NCBI GenBank assembly: GCA_017305135.1 | Contig: JAFKNA010000017.1 | Location: 1-64,000 of the forward strand | DNA from: Lysobacterales bacterium | GTDB taxonomy: Bacteria > Pseudomonadota > Gammaproteobacteria > Xanthomonadales > Rhodanobacteraceae | Direction of reading: 5' to 3' | Length of the DNA: 64,000 nt | Shown here: positions 25,920-33,651 of the stretch, piece after piece | Layout: each line of letters begins with the position of its first letter | Position numbering within the stretch: the first letter of the stretch is position 1 | The notes under the pieces: model-generated | Told to the model about the DNA's origin: nothing | Seen by the model: the letters and a program-made list of their open reading frames with translations, nothing else | The model's database searches: none | Translations under genes and position numbers: made by a program

Positions 25920-28712
25920 ATGCGCATCCTCGATCGTTCGGTCTACGTCGGCCCTTCGCTGTATGCGCACTTCCCGGTGATCCGGCTGGAACTGGACCTG
26001 GGCGAGCTGGAAGCCTGGCCCACTGCGAAGCTCGGCGACGGCTTCGTCGATGCGCTGCTGGAGGCGCTGCCGGGGCTCACCGAGCACGGCTGCTCCTATC
26101 GCGAGCCCGGCGGCTTCGTGCGCCGCCTGCGCGAAGGCGAGGGCACCTGGCTCGGCCACGTGCTGGAGCACGTCGCCATCGAGCTGCAGAACATCGCCGG
26201 CGAGGATGTCACTTTCGGCAAGACGCGCAGCACCGAGCGCGCCGGTGTCTACACCGTGGTGTACGAATACTCCGAGCGCGAGGAAGGCATCGCTGCCGGC
26301 GAGCTGGCGCTGCGGCTGCTGGCCTCGCTGCTGCCGGTGTCGTTGCAGCCTAAGGGTAGCGTTCCCGAGGACTGGCAGTGGCCGGAGGCGCGCGATGCCT
26401 TCATCCGCTTTGCGCAGCGCCGCGCGCTCGGGCCTTCCACCAGTGCGCTGGTGCGTGCGGCCGAGGAGCGTGGCATCCCCTGGCTGCGCCTCAACGACCT
26501 TTCACTGGTGCAGCTTGGTCATGGCAGGTACCAGCAGCGGCTGCAGGCGACCGTCACCGGCCGCACCTCGCACATCGCGGTGGAGCTGGCCAGTGACAAG
26601 GAAGAGACCAACAAGATCCTGGGCTCGCTCGGCCTGCCGGTGCCGCGCCAGGAACTGGTGCAGAGCGAGGATGCCGCGATACGCGCGGCGCGGCGGCTGG
26701 GCCATCCGGTGGTCACCAAGCCCTACAACGGCAACCATGGGCGCGGCATCTCGATCCGGCTGATGAACGATGATGAGGTGCGCGCCGGCTTCGCCGCCGC
26801 CCGCGAGCACTCGCGTTCGGTGATCGTCGAAAGCTACCTCGAAGGCGAGGACCATCGCCTGCTGGTCGTCAACGGCCAGCTCATCGCGGCGACCAAGCGC
26901 ACGCCCGGCCACGTCGTCGGCGACGGCACCAGCACGGTGGCCGACCTCATCGAGCAGGTGAACCAGGACCCGCGCCGCGGTGTCGGCCACGAGAAGGTGC
27001 TGACCCGCCTCAACCTCGACCGCGAGGCCGCGCTGATGCTCGAGCGCGCCGGCCACGCGGCCGATTCGGTGCCGGAGCCCGACGAGATCGTGTATCTGCG
27101 TTCGACCGCCAACCTTTCCACCGGCGGCACCGCCACCGACGTCACCGACATCATCCACCCGGACAACCGCGACATGGCCGAGCGCGCGGTGCTCGCCATC
27201 GGCCTCGACGTCGGCGGCGTCGACTTCCTCTCGCCCAACATCGCCGAAAGCTGGCGCAAGGTCGGCGGCGGCATCTGCGAGGTGAACGCCGCGCCGGGCT
27301 TCCGCATGCACGTGAGCCCGAGCGAAGGCACGTCGCGCGACGCCGCCGGCCCGGTCATCGACATGCTGTTCCCGCCCGGCAGCCCGGTGCGCGTGCCGAT
27401 CGCCGCCATTACCGGCACCAACGGCAAGACCACCACCGCGCGCATGCTGGCCCACATCACCAAGATGGCCGGCTTCACGCCGGGCCTCACCACCACTGAC
27501 GGCGTCTACATCGACGGCCGCCGCACCGTCGAGGGCGACATGACCGGCCCGGTTTCGGCGCGCATGGTGCTGGCCGACCCGCACATCGACATCGCCGTGC
27601 TCGAGACCGCCCGCGGCGGCCTGCTGCGCGCCGGCATGGGCGTGCGCAACGTCAACGTCGGCGCCGTGCTCAACATCCAGTCCGACCACCTCGGCATGAA
27701 GGGCATCGACACCCTCGACCAGCTCGCCGAGGTCAAGCGCATCGTCGCCGAGGTCGCCGAGGACTGCGCGGTGCTGAATGCCGACGACCCCAACGTGCTC
27801 CGGATGTCCGGCTACACCGATGCGAAGGTCATCTGCTACGTGACCATGAATCCCTCGCACGCGCTGGTACGCGAGCACGTGCGCGCCGGCGGCCGTGCCT
27901 GCGCGCTGGAGGCGGGCGTCAACGGCTCGATGATCACCCTCTACGACAAGAACAGCCACATCCCGCTGCTATGGACGCACCTGATCCCGGCGACGCTGGA
28001 AGGGCGCGCCCTGCACAACGTGCAGAACGCCATGTTCGCCGCCGCCTGCGCCTTCTCGCTCGGCATCAAGCTGGAGGCGATCCGCCAGGGCCTGCGCACC
28101 TTCGACACGACCTTCTTCCAGGCGCCAGGCCGCATGAACGTCTATGACGAGCACCCGTTCAAGGTGCTGTTCGACTACGGCCACAATGCCGCCGCGGTCG
28201 CCGCCATGGCCGACCTCGCCCAGCGCCTGGAAGTGGCCGGGCGGCGCATCGTGGTGCTGGCCGGCCCGGGCGATCGCCGCGACGAAGACCTGGTGGCCAT
28301 CGCCGAGGCCGTGGCCGGGCGCTTCGACCACTACATCTGCCGCCGCGACGATGCCCTGCGCGGGCGTGACGGCGACGAGGTGCCGCGCATCATGGCGCGC
28401 GCGCTGGTCGCCGCCGGCGTGCCGAAGGCGGCCGTCGAGCAGATCCCGGACGAGCAGGAAGCGATCGATGCCGCGCTGCGCATGGCGCGCACCGGCGACC
28501 TGCTGCTGGTCTTCGCCGATGCCCTGGTGCGTTCGTGGAAGCAGATCATCAAGTTCCGCCCGGAAGGCATGCCGGTGAAGGCCGCGCCAGCGGCCGTCCT
28601 CGCCGCCGCGCCCGCGACGGCGGCGGCCTTCGACGAGGCGAGCTTCGCCGCCCTCGGCGGCATCGTCCGCGACGAGCGGGGCATCACGGTGTCGCGCGAG
28701 ATGGATGATTGA
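25920..28712 (+). CDS. cphA: Cyanophycin synthetase
   Basis: CphA polymerises aspartate and arginine into cyanophycin using ATP at two sites. I start it at the ATG at 25920 (MRILDRSVYVGPSLYAHF, GGAGA upstream), giving 930 residues. The N-terminal domain (about 1-160) is followed by an ATP-grasp domain (about 220-480; KPYNGNHGRGISI, VNAAPGFRMH) that adds Asp. A Mur-ligase-type domain adds Arg, with P-loop GTNGKTT at 499-505 and the conserved DYGHNAAAV. The last 50 residues form an Ala-rich tail beyond the usual end at IKFRPEG. Between the genes iadA-cphB-(zinc protein) and the Mur-ligase paralogue, it is the core of the locus. Confidence 0.96.
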   Translation: MRILDRSVYVGPSLYAHFPVIRLELDLGELEAWPTAKLGDGFVDALLEALPGLTEHGCSYREPGGFVRRLREGEGTWLGHVLEHVAIELQNIAGEDVTFGKTRSTERAGVYTVVYEYSEREEGIAAGELALRLLASLLPVSLQPKGSVPEDWQWPEARDAFIRFAQRRALGPSTSALVRAAEERGIPWLRLNDLSLVQLGHGRYQQRLQATVTGRTSHIAVELASDKEETNKILGSLGLPVPRQELVQSEDAAIRAARRLGHPVVTKPYNGNHGRGISIRLMNDDEVRAGFAAAREHSRSVIVESYLEGEDHRLLVVNGQLIAATKRTPGHVVGDGTSTVADLIEQVNQDPRRGVGHEKVLTRLNLDREAALMLERAGHAADSVPEPDEIVYLRSTANLSTGGTATDVTDIIHPDNRDMAERAVLAIGLDVGGVDFLSPNIAESWRKVGGGICEVNAAPGFRMHVSPSEGTSRDAAGPVIDMLFPPGSPVRVPIAAITGTNGKTTTARMLAHITKMAGFTPGLTTTDGVYIDGRRTVEGDMTGPVSARMVLADPHIDIAVLETARGGLLRAGMGVRNVNVGAVLNIQSDHLGMKGIDTLDQLAEVKRIVAEVAEDCAVLNADDPNVLRMSGYTDAKVICYVTMNPSHALVREHVRAGGRACALEAGVNGSMITLYDKNSHIPLLWTHLIPATLEGRALHNVQNAMFAAACAFSLGIKLEAIRQGLRTFDTTFFQAPGRMNVYDEHPFKVLFDYGHNAAAVAAMADLAQRLEVAGRRIVVLAGPGDRRDEDLVAIAEAVAGRFDHYICRRDDALRGRDGDEVPRIMARALVAAGVPKAAVEQIPDEQEAIDAALRMARTGDLLLVFADALVRSWKQIIKFRPEGMPVKAAPAAVLAAAPATAAAFDEASFAALGGIVRDERGITVSREMDD

Positions 28713-28786
28713 TGTTGGACGGCCAGAAGGGCATGGGGGAGAGCGGGATGCCGTCCGGAGAGTGCTCCAAGGACGGATCCTTGTTA

Positions 28787-28905
28787 AGGGCGCTCTGATC
28801 AATCATTTGGCGTCATGCCCGCGAAAGCGGGCATCCATTTGAAACAGCAACCTGGACTCTCGCTTCCGCGGGAGTGACGACATCCTTCAGACCTTCCTCA
28901 GTGCC
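28787..28905 (+). repeat. Dispersed composite palindromic element, copy B
   Basis: This copy has two hairpins, ATGCCCGCGAAAGCGGGCAT and a CGCTTCCGCG stem, joined by CCATTTGAAACAGCAACCTG. The linker nearly matches that of copy A at 7761. The outer ends (GGCGCTCTGATCA, CCTTCAGACCTTCC) are diverged inverted repeats. It fills the gap between the two Mur-ligase genes of the cyanophycin locus. Confidence 0.8.
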
Positions 28906-28947
28906 TTCCACCACCCGGGGCCGAAGCCCTCATTTCAGAAGCCACCC

Positions 28948-30720
28948 GTGACCAGCCCACCCGAACTGCCCTTCGACGATTCCCGCCGCCTGACCGGCTA
29001 CAACCGCTATTTCGCGGCGGCGGGCGCGGTGCTGGAAACGTTGCAGGTGCCGGCCAGCGATGCGCTGGTCGACGCCTGGAAGGCCCGCGTCACGCGCATG
29101 CGCGCCGCGCTCGGCTGGCCCGACGCCGCGATCGAGGTCCGCCGCCACTGCGGCCAGGCCTCGCTGGCCTTCGCCGCGCCGCCGGATCAGCTCCTTGCCG
29201 CGACCGAGGTCAACGAATGGGCCTGGCTCGCCGCCGTGCACGCCGCCGGCATCGATGCGGGGCGCTTCCATGCACCCGGCCACCCGGCCGCGTGGGACGA
29301 GGCCAGCGCCCTCGAAACCCTGCGCCGCCTTGCCGCCGCTGAGCGCTCTCCGCCGCTGGTGGGCCTGGTTGATGCCGCGGAGCGCCGCGGCCTCAACGTA
29401 CTCATCGACGACGACACGCTGTCGATCGGCAGCGGGCAAGGGTCGCGGCACTGGCCGTTGGCGCAGCTGCCCGACGCGGCGCGCGTCGACTGGTCGGCCG
29501 TGCATGACGTGCCCGTCGCCCTGGTCACCGGGTCCAACGGCAAGACCACGACCACGCGGCTGCTTGCCGCGATGTCACGCGCCCACGGCTGGCGCACCGC
29601 CCATACCTGTACCGACGGCGTCCACGTCGGCGAGGCCGCGCTCGCCGAGGGCGACTACTCGGGCCCGGCCGGCGCGCGCCTGGCCCTGCGCGAGCCGGGC
29701 ATCGAGGCCGCGATCCTGGAGACCGCCCGCGGCGGCATCCTGCGGCGGGGCCTCGCCGTGCAGCACGCGCAGGTCGCGGTAGTCACCAACCTCAGCGACG
29801 ATCATTTCGGCGAGTACGGCGTGCACGATCTCGACGGTCTCGCCGAGGCGAAGCTGACGGTCGCCCGCGCGCTGGGCAAGCAGGGCGTGCTGGTGCTCAA
29901 TGCGGACGACCCGCTCCTGGTCGCCAGCGCTGCACGGCTGGCGGTGCCGATCGCCTGGTTCGCACTCGATGCCGATGCACCCGGGCTGCTCGCGCATCGA
30001 GCGCACGGCGGCCGCACCTGCGGCGTTCGTCGCGGGCGCCTGGTCCTTGGCATCGCCGGTGTCGAGCACGAGCTCGGTGCCGTCGAAGCCATGCCGCTGA
30101 CCTTTGGCGGCAGCGCGCGCTACAACATCGCCAACGCCGCGGCGGCGGCACTCGCGGCGCAGGCGCTCGGCATCCGTCCGGATGAAATCCGGATGGTGCT
30201 GGCGGGCTTCGGCAGCGGGCGCGCGGACAATCCCGGTCGCCTGCAGTTCTGGAACCCGTGCGGCATCCGCGTGTTCCTCGACTACGCCCACAATCCGGAC
30301 GGCCTCGCCGGTCTCCTCGCCGTCGCCAGCCGTGATCGCCGCGGTCGCCTCGGCCTCCTGCTCGGGCAGGCCGGCAATCGCGGGGATGCCGACATCCGCG
30401 AACTCGCCCGGGTCGCGGCATCCTTCCAGCCCGATCGCATCGTGCTCAAGGACATGGGTGGCATGCTGCGCGGCCGCGCCAGCGGCGAGGTGCCGGCGAT
30501 CCTGCGCGAGGAACTGGGCCGGCGGGGCCTGGGACAGGAGCGTGTGCTGGAGCGCCTGGACGAAGTCGAGGCGGCACGCAGTCTGCTCGAATGGGCTCGC
30601 CCGGGAGACACCGTGGTGCTGCCGGTGCACGGCAAGCAGGGGCGGCCCGCGATCACCCGCCTGCTGGCCGCCATGGGGTCGAGCGGGCCGCCCGTCGCCG
30701 ATTCATCGCCGGCGTCCTGA
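28948..30720 (+). CDS. Mur-ligase family protein, CphA paralogue without ATP-grasp domain
   Basis: This 590-residue protein aligns by eye with the Mur-ligase half of cyanophycin synthetase: P-loop GSNGKTT at 195-201, DGVHVGEAAL, ETARGGILRRGL, LNADDP and DYAHNPDGLAGL. It lacks the ATP-grasp half and has its own N-terminal domain of about 190 residues (LTGYNRYFAAAGAVLETL). I start it at GTG 28948, since no ATG offers a better fit; the ribosome site is weak. Such proteins are known beside cphA in some proteobacteria. It may add an amino acid to a cyanophycin-like or other peptide. The exact reaction is unknown. Confidence 0.85.
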   Translation: MTSPPELPFDDSRRLTGYNRYFAAAGAVLETLQVPASDALVDAWKARVTRMRAALGWPDAAIEVRRHCGQASLAFAAPPDQLLAATEVNEWAWLAAVHAAGIDAGRFHAPGHPAAWDEASALETLRRLAAAERSPPLVGLVDAAERRGLNVLIDDDTLSIGSGQGSRHWPLAQLPDAARVDWSAVHDVPVALVTGSNGKTTTTRLLAAMSRAHGWRTAHTCTDGVHVGEAALAEGDYSGPAGARLALREPGIEAAILETARGGILRRGLAVQHAQVAVVTNLSDDHFGEYGVHDLDGLAEAKLTVARALGKQGVLVLNADDPLLVASAARLAVPIAWFALDADAPGLLAHRAHGGRTCGVRRGRLVLGIAGVEHELGAVEAMPLTFGGSARYNIANAAAAALAAQALGIRPDEIRMVLAGFGSGRADNPGRLQFWNPCGIRVFLDYAHNPDGLAGLLAVASRDRRGRLGLLLGQAGNRGDADIRELARVAASFQPDRIVLKDMGGMLRGRASGEVPAILREELGRRGLGQERVLERLDEVEAARSLLEWARPGDTVVLPVHGKQGRPAITRLLAAMGSSGPPVADSSPAS

Positions 30721-30732
30721 CCGCCGCTCCGC

Positions 30733-31203
30733 TCATTTGCAACGCACGGAAATGTGTCCATTGGCCTCCAGGCGGGCCACGCGCACCGTGCTCACGTCAT
30801 GCACGTCCTTGAGGCGCAATTCGCGTTCCAGCGCCGCCCGCGGGATGGAGTGCTCGCGCAGGACTTCATCGAGGATCCTGCCGTCCTTGGCGAGTACCAC
30901 CGCCGGTCCCTCGAGCCAGCGGTTGAAGCGCGGAAAGCGCGAGGACAGCCGCGCCAGCATCGCGCTGGCGGCGACGATGGTGGTGACGGCGATGAAAGGA
31001 CCCAGCACGGACTTGTCGCCGCCCAGCAGCGCGGGGCGCAGCGCGCCGCCGACCATCACCAGCACGACGATGTCGAACGCCGACATTTCGCCCAGCGAAT
31101 GCCGGCCGGCCATCCGCAGCAGAAGCAGCAGGCCGAAGTAGCCGAGCAGCCCGCGCACCACGAACGCCCACCACGGCATCGCCAAGTCGAACCAGTCTTC
31201 CAT
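30733..31203 (-). CDS. DUF421 (YetF-like) membrane protein
   Basis: This 156-residue protein has two or three N-terminal membrane helices (FVVRGLLGYFGLLLLL, FDIVVLVMVGGALRPALLGG, GPFIAVTTIVAASAML). A cytoplasmic DUF421 domain follows, with GPAVVLAKDGRI and LREHSIPRAALERELR. A strong AGGAGGG site fixes the start at 31203. Relatives such as YetF of Bacillus are membrane proteins of unsettled function. It converges with the Mur-ligase paralogue and lies downstream of oxyR on the same strand, 78 bp from it. Confidence 0.88.
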   Translation of the reverse strand: MEDWFDLAMPWWAFVVRGLLGYFGLLLLLRMAGRHSLGEMSAFDIVVLVMVGGALRPALLGGDKSVLGPFIAVTTIVAASAMLARLSSRFPRFNRWLEGPAVVLAKDGRILDEVLREHSIPRAALERELRLKDVHDVSTVRVARLEANGHISVRCK

Positions 31204-31281
31204 ACGTCCCTCCTGAATGGACATCCCCTTCCCCAACTAGCAGGGCGGGGATGAACGAAGCGGGCCGGGCGCGGCGCGGGC

Positions 31282-32235
31282 TCAGCGACTCGTCAGTGCG
31301 CGCCGGGCGGCCGCGCGGCGTGACCGGGAGGGCTGCGGTTCGAGCAGGTCGCCGGGCAGTTCGCGGAAGAGGGCCGCGAGCGTCTGCAGGAACGGCGCCA
31401 TCGCCGAACTCCTGCGCCAGGCCATGGCAATGCGCCGGCTTGGCGCGGCGCCCCGGAACGCGATCAGCTCGATGTCGTCGGAGGCGGCGATCGGCGGCTT
31501 GGTCGCGAGTACCGGCAACAGGGTGATGCCGACGTGGGCGGCCACCATCTGGCGCAGGGTTTCGAGGCTGGTGGCGCGGAAGCCGGTGCGCTCGCCGGCG
31601 CCGGCGAGCTGGCACACTTCCAGCGCCTGGTCGCGCAGGCAATGGCCGTCTTCCAGCAGCAGCAGGGTCTGGTCGGAGAGATCCTCGAGTTGGAGCGATT
31701 TCCGCCTGCCCAGCGGATGGCCCTCCGGAACGGCAAGGACGAACGGCTCCTCGAACAGGAATTCCTGGTGGAGCTGCGGCTCGTGGAGCGGCAGGGCGAG
31801 GATGCCGGCGTCGAGGCGTCCTTCGCGCAGCTGCTTCAGCACCACCTCGGTCTTTTCCTCGACCAGCAGCAGTTCGAGGCGCGGGAAGCGCTCGCGGACG
31901 CGCGGCACGACGTGGGGCAGGAGATAGGGGCCGAGCGTCGGGAAGATGCCAAGGCGCACGCTGCCCGATTCCGGATCGATGGTGCGCCGCGCGATCGCCT
32001 TGATCTGCTCGATCTCGTTCATCACTTCGCGGGCGCGCTGGACGATCTCGCGCCCGGCGTCGGTGAGCAGCACCTTGCGCGGCGCACGCTCGACCAGGGC
32101 GACGCCAAGCTCCTCCTCCAGCTTGCGGACCTGCATCGAGAGCGTCGGCTGGCTGACGTGGCTGGCGGCGGCGGCGCGGCCGAAATGCCGGTGCTCGGCG
32201 AGGGTGACGAGGTATTCGAGATCGCGCAGATTCAT
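31282..32235 (-). CDS. oxyR: Hydrogen peroxide sensor/regulator OxyR (LysR family)
   Basis: OxyR activates peroxide defence genes when its two cysteines form a disulfide. The 317-residue protein has the LysR helix-turn-helix at about 1-60 (HFGRAAAASHVSQPTLSMQVRKLE). The redox pair falls at Cys199 and Cys208 in EDGHCLRDQALEVC, the same positions as in E. coli OxyR. The start MNLRDLEYLV at 32235 is the standard family opening. No classic target such as ahpC or katG is in view; a metallothionein-like gene lies just upstream on the same strand. Confidence 0.94.
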   Translation of the reverse strand: MNLRDLEYLVTLAEHRHFGRAAAASHVSQPTLSMQVRKLEEELGVALVERAPRKVLLTDAGREIVQRAREVMNEIEQIKAIARRTIDPESGSVRLGIFPTLGPYLLPHVVPRVRERFPRLELLLVEEKTEVVLKQLREGRLDAGILALPLHEPQLHQEFLFEEPFVLAVPEGHPLGRRKSLQLEDLSDQTLLLLEDGHCLRDQALEVCQLAGAGERTGFRATSLETLRQMVAAHVGITLLPVLATKPPIAASDDIELIAFRGAAPSRRIAMAWRRSSAMAPFLQTLAALFRELPGDLLEPQPSRSRRAAARRALTSR

Positions 32236-32367
32236 GCACCGATTGTGGCACGCGGCCGCGCGGGAAGCGGGTGGGCCCGGTTCCCGCACGCAAATGCCCG
32301 CAACGCCGAAGCGGTAAAGCCAGCGCAGCGCCTCAGCGCATTCCGGAGGCGTGCGGAGCAGCGTTCC

Positions 32368-32577
32368 TCAATCCCTGCACGCCGCGTGCCCGCATTCGCA
32401 CACCGGCTCCTCGCGCGGTGGGCCGCTGGTGGCGGCATGACGGCAGTATTCGCTGCAATAGCCCTGGCGCGGGCTGAGCACCTCGCAGCGGCAGGGGCCG
32501 TGGGCGCACAGCGTGCGGTCGTCGCTCTGGCCCGCCGGACGCGAAGGCGGGTTCTTGCCGTGGGTGTGTACGTTCAT
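32368..32577 (-). CDS. Bacterial metallothionein-like Cys-rich protein
   Basis: This is a 69-residue soluble protein. The last 46 residues hold eight cysteines: Cys24, 29, 31, 41, 45, 60, 62 and 67, spaced CxxxxCxC, YCSEYC and CECGHAAC, with His26 and His64 as further possible ligands. The order resembles bacterial SmtA/BmtA metallothioneins, which bind zinc or cadmium; a simple zinc-finger protein is the alternative. The N-terminal 20 residues are a polar tail. It follows the 95-residue gene upstream by one base (TGACATG), so the two are co-translated. Confidence 0.78.
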   Translation of the reverse strand: MNVHTHGKNPPSRPAGQSDDRTLCAHGPCRCEVLSPRQGYCSEYCRHAATSGPPREEPVCECGHAACRD

Positions 32578-32578
32578 G

Positions 32579-32866
32579 TCAGAACCGGTCGACGAATTCG
32601 ATGGCGAGGCCAAGCTCCATGGCACGCGCCTCCAGCACCCTCTGCACCTCTTCGGCGTGCGTGCTGGAGGAGGCATGCACGACCACGTCGTGCACGTCGC
32701 CGCGGTCGTCCGCGGAGAGCTCGAGGGAGCTGGAATCGTCGCGCATGCCGAGCATCAGCGCGCCGACCTCGTCGGCCCGGTCGACATGCTCCATTCCGGA
32801 CAGGGTCTTCATCACCGACTCGAAGCCGGCATCGTCCCCGGTAATGCGAAAGCGCAGGGTGCGCAT
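32579..32866 (-). CDS. Small alpha/beta protein of unknown function, paired with metallothionein gene
   Basis: This 95-residue protein is soluble, with predicted strands and helices alternating (MRTLRFRITGD strand, DAGFESVMKTLSGM helix, EVGALMLGM strand, DVHDVVVHA strand, HAEEVQRVLEARAMEL helix). This suggests a small ferredoxin-like fold. It has no Cys, so it does not bind metal in the way its partner would. Coupling to the metallothionein-like gene suggests a shared role in metal or oxidative stress. I cannot name its function. Confidence 0.72.
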   Translation of the reverse strand: MRTLRFRITGDDAGFESVMKTLSGMEHVDRADEVGALMLGMRDDSSSLELSADDRGDVHDVVVHASSSTHAEEVQRVLEARAMELGLAIEFVDRF

Positions 32867-33032
32867 GGGTCCTCCATCGGATTCATGACACGCGAATCCA
32901 CGCTAGGGCGGCCGCGCCGAACCCCGCATGAATCATCCGCGGCCCGCGCTGCGGGCACGCCGCTTGCCAATCGCGCGGTGGTTCAATAGCGTGGCGCAGG
33001 GGCCAGCCGGCCCGGGCGGCACAGGGCAGACG

Positions 33033-33584
33033 ATGGAAGAGACACCGGCGCCGGGCGGCTCCTTCGCCCGCATTCCCGAGCGCAACACCAGCGACGTGCT
33101 GCTGCGCACCGCCCAGCAGCACCATGTCTCGCTGTCGAGCATGGCCGACCTCAAGGCCAACATCCTGATCACGATCTCGACCATCGTGCTGACCTGGTCG
33201 CTCGGACGGATGGGCGACCCGGACGCCCGCGCCACCATCCTGACCCTGGCCGGCTTCACCCTGGTCGCGCTGTTCCTCGCCATTCTCGCCGTGCTGCCGA
33301 AGTACCGCGGCATGCGCGTCGAGCAGGGACCGCTGCCGCAGGATTTCAACCTGCTGTTCTTCGGCCATTTCGCCGGCCTCAGCCGCGAACGCTTCCTGGA
33401 GGAAGTCACCCGTTCGATGAAGCCGGACGGCTCGGTGTACCTCACCATGGCCAACGACCTGTATTCGATCGGCTGGTATCTCGCCCATCGCAAGTACCGC
33501 TATCTCCGCTACAGCTACCTGTTCTTCCTGGCCGGGCTGGTCTGCGCATGCGTGGTCCGGGCGTGGACGATGCTGGCGCCCTGA
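33033..33584 (+). CDS. Pycsar effector-like (DUF5706/PycTM) membrane protein, orphan
   Basis: This 183-residue protein has the layout of DUF5706, the membrane effector of Pycsar antiphage systems. A helix LLRTAQQHHVSLSSMADLKAN leads into a membrane segment (ILITISTIVLTWSLG), a second follows (TLAGFTLVALFLAILAVL), then a soluble stretch and a last membrane segment (YSYLFFLAGLVCACVV). In Pycsar, cCMP or cUMP made by a cyclase triggers the effector to damage the membrane. No nucleotide cyclase gene lies in this window. I start it at 33033; an earlier ATG at 32928 adds an Arg/Pro-rich leader. Many DUF5706 proteins occur alone, so a non-defence role is possible. Confidence 0.68.
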   Translation: MEETPAPGGSFARIPERNTSDVLLRTAQQHHVSLSSMADLKANILITISTIVLTWSLGRMGDPDARATILTLAGFTLVALFLAILAVLPKYRGMRVEQGPLPQDFNLLFFGHFAGLSRERFLEEVTRSMKPDGSVYLTMANDLYSIGWYLAHRKYRYLRYSYLFFLAGLVCACVVRAWTMLAP

Positions 33585-33651
33585 GCGCCGCCGATCCGGG
33601 TGCGGCTTCCGGTATCGTTCGCCGCACCATCGAGGTTCGGGGAGCTCCTTC

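Noticed and set aside
31282..32235. LysR gene as cysB-like or general LysR regulator
   Set aside because: The Cys199/Cys208 pair in DGHCLRDQALEVC is diagnostic of OxyR.
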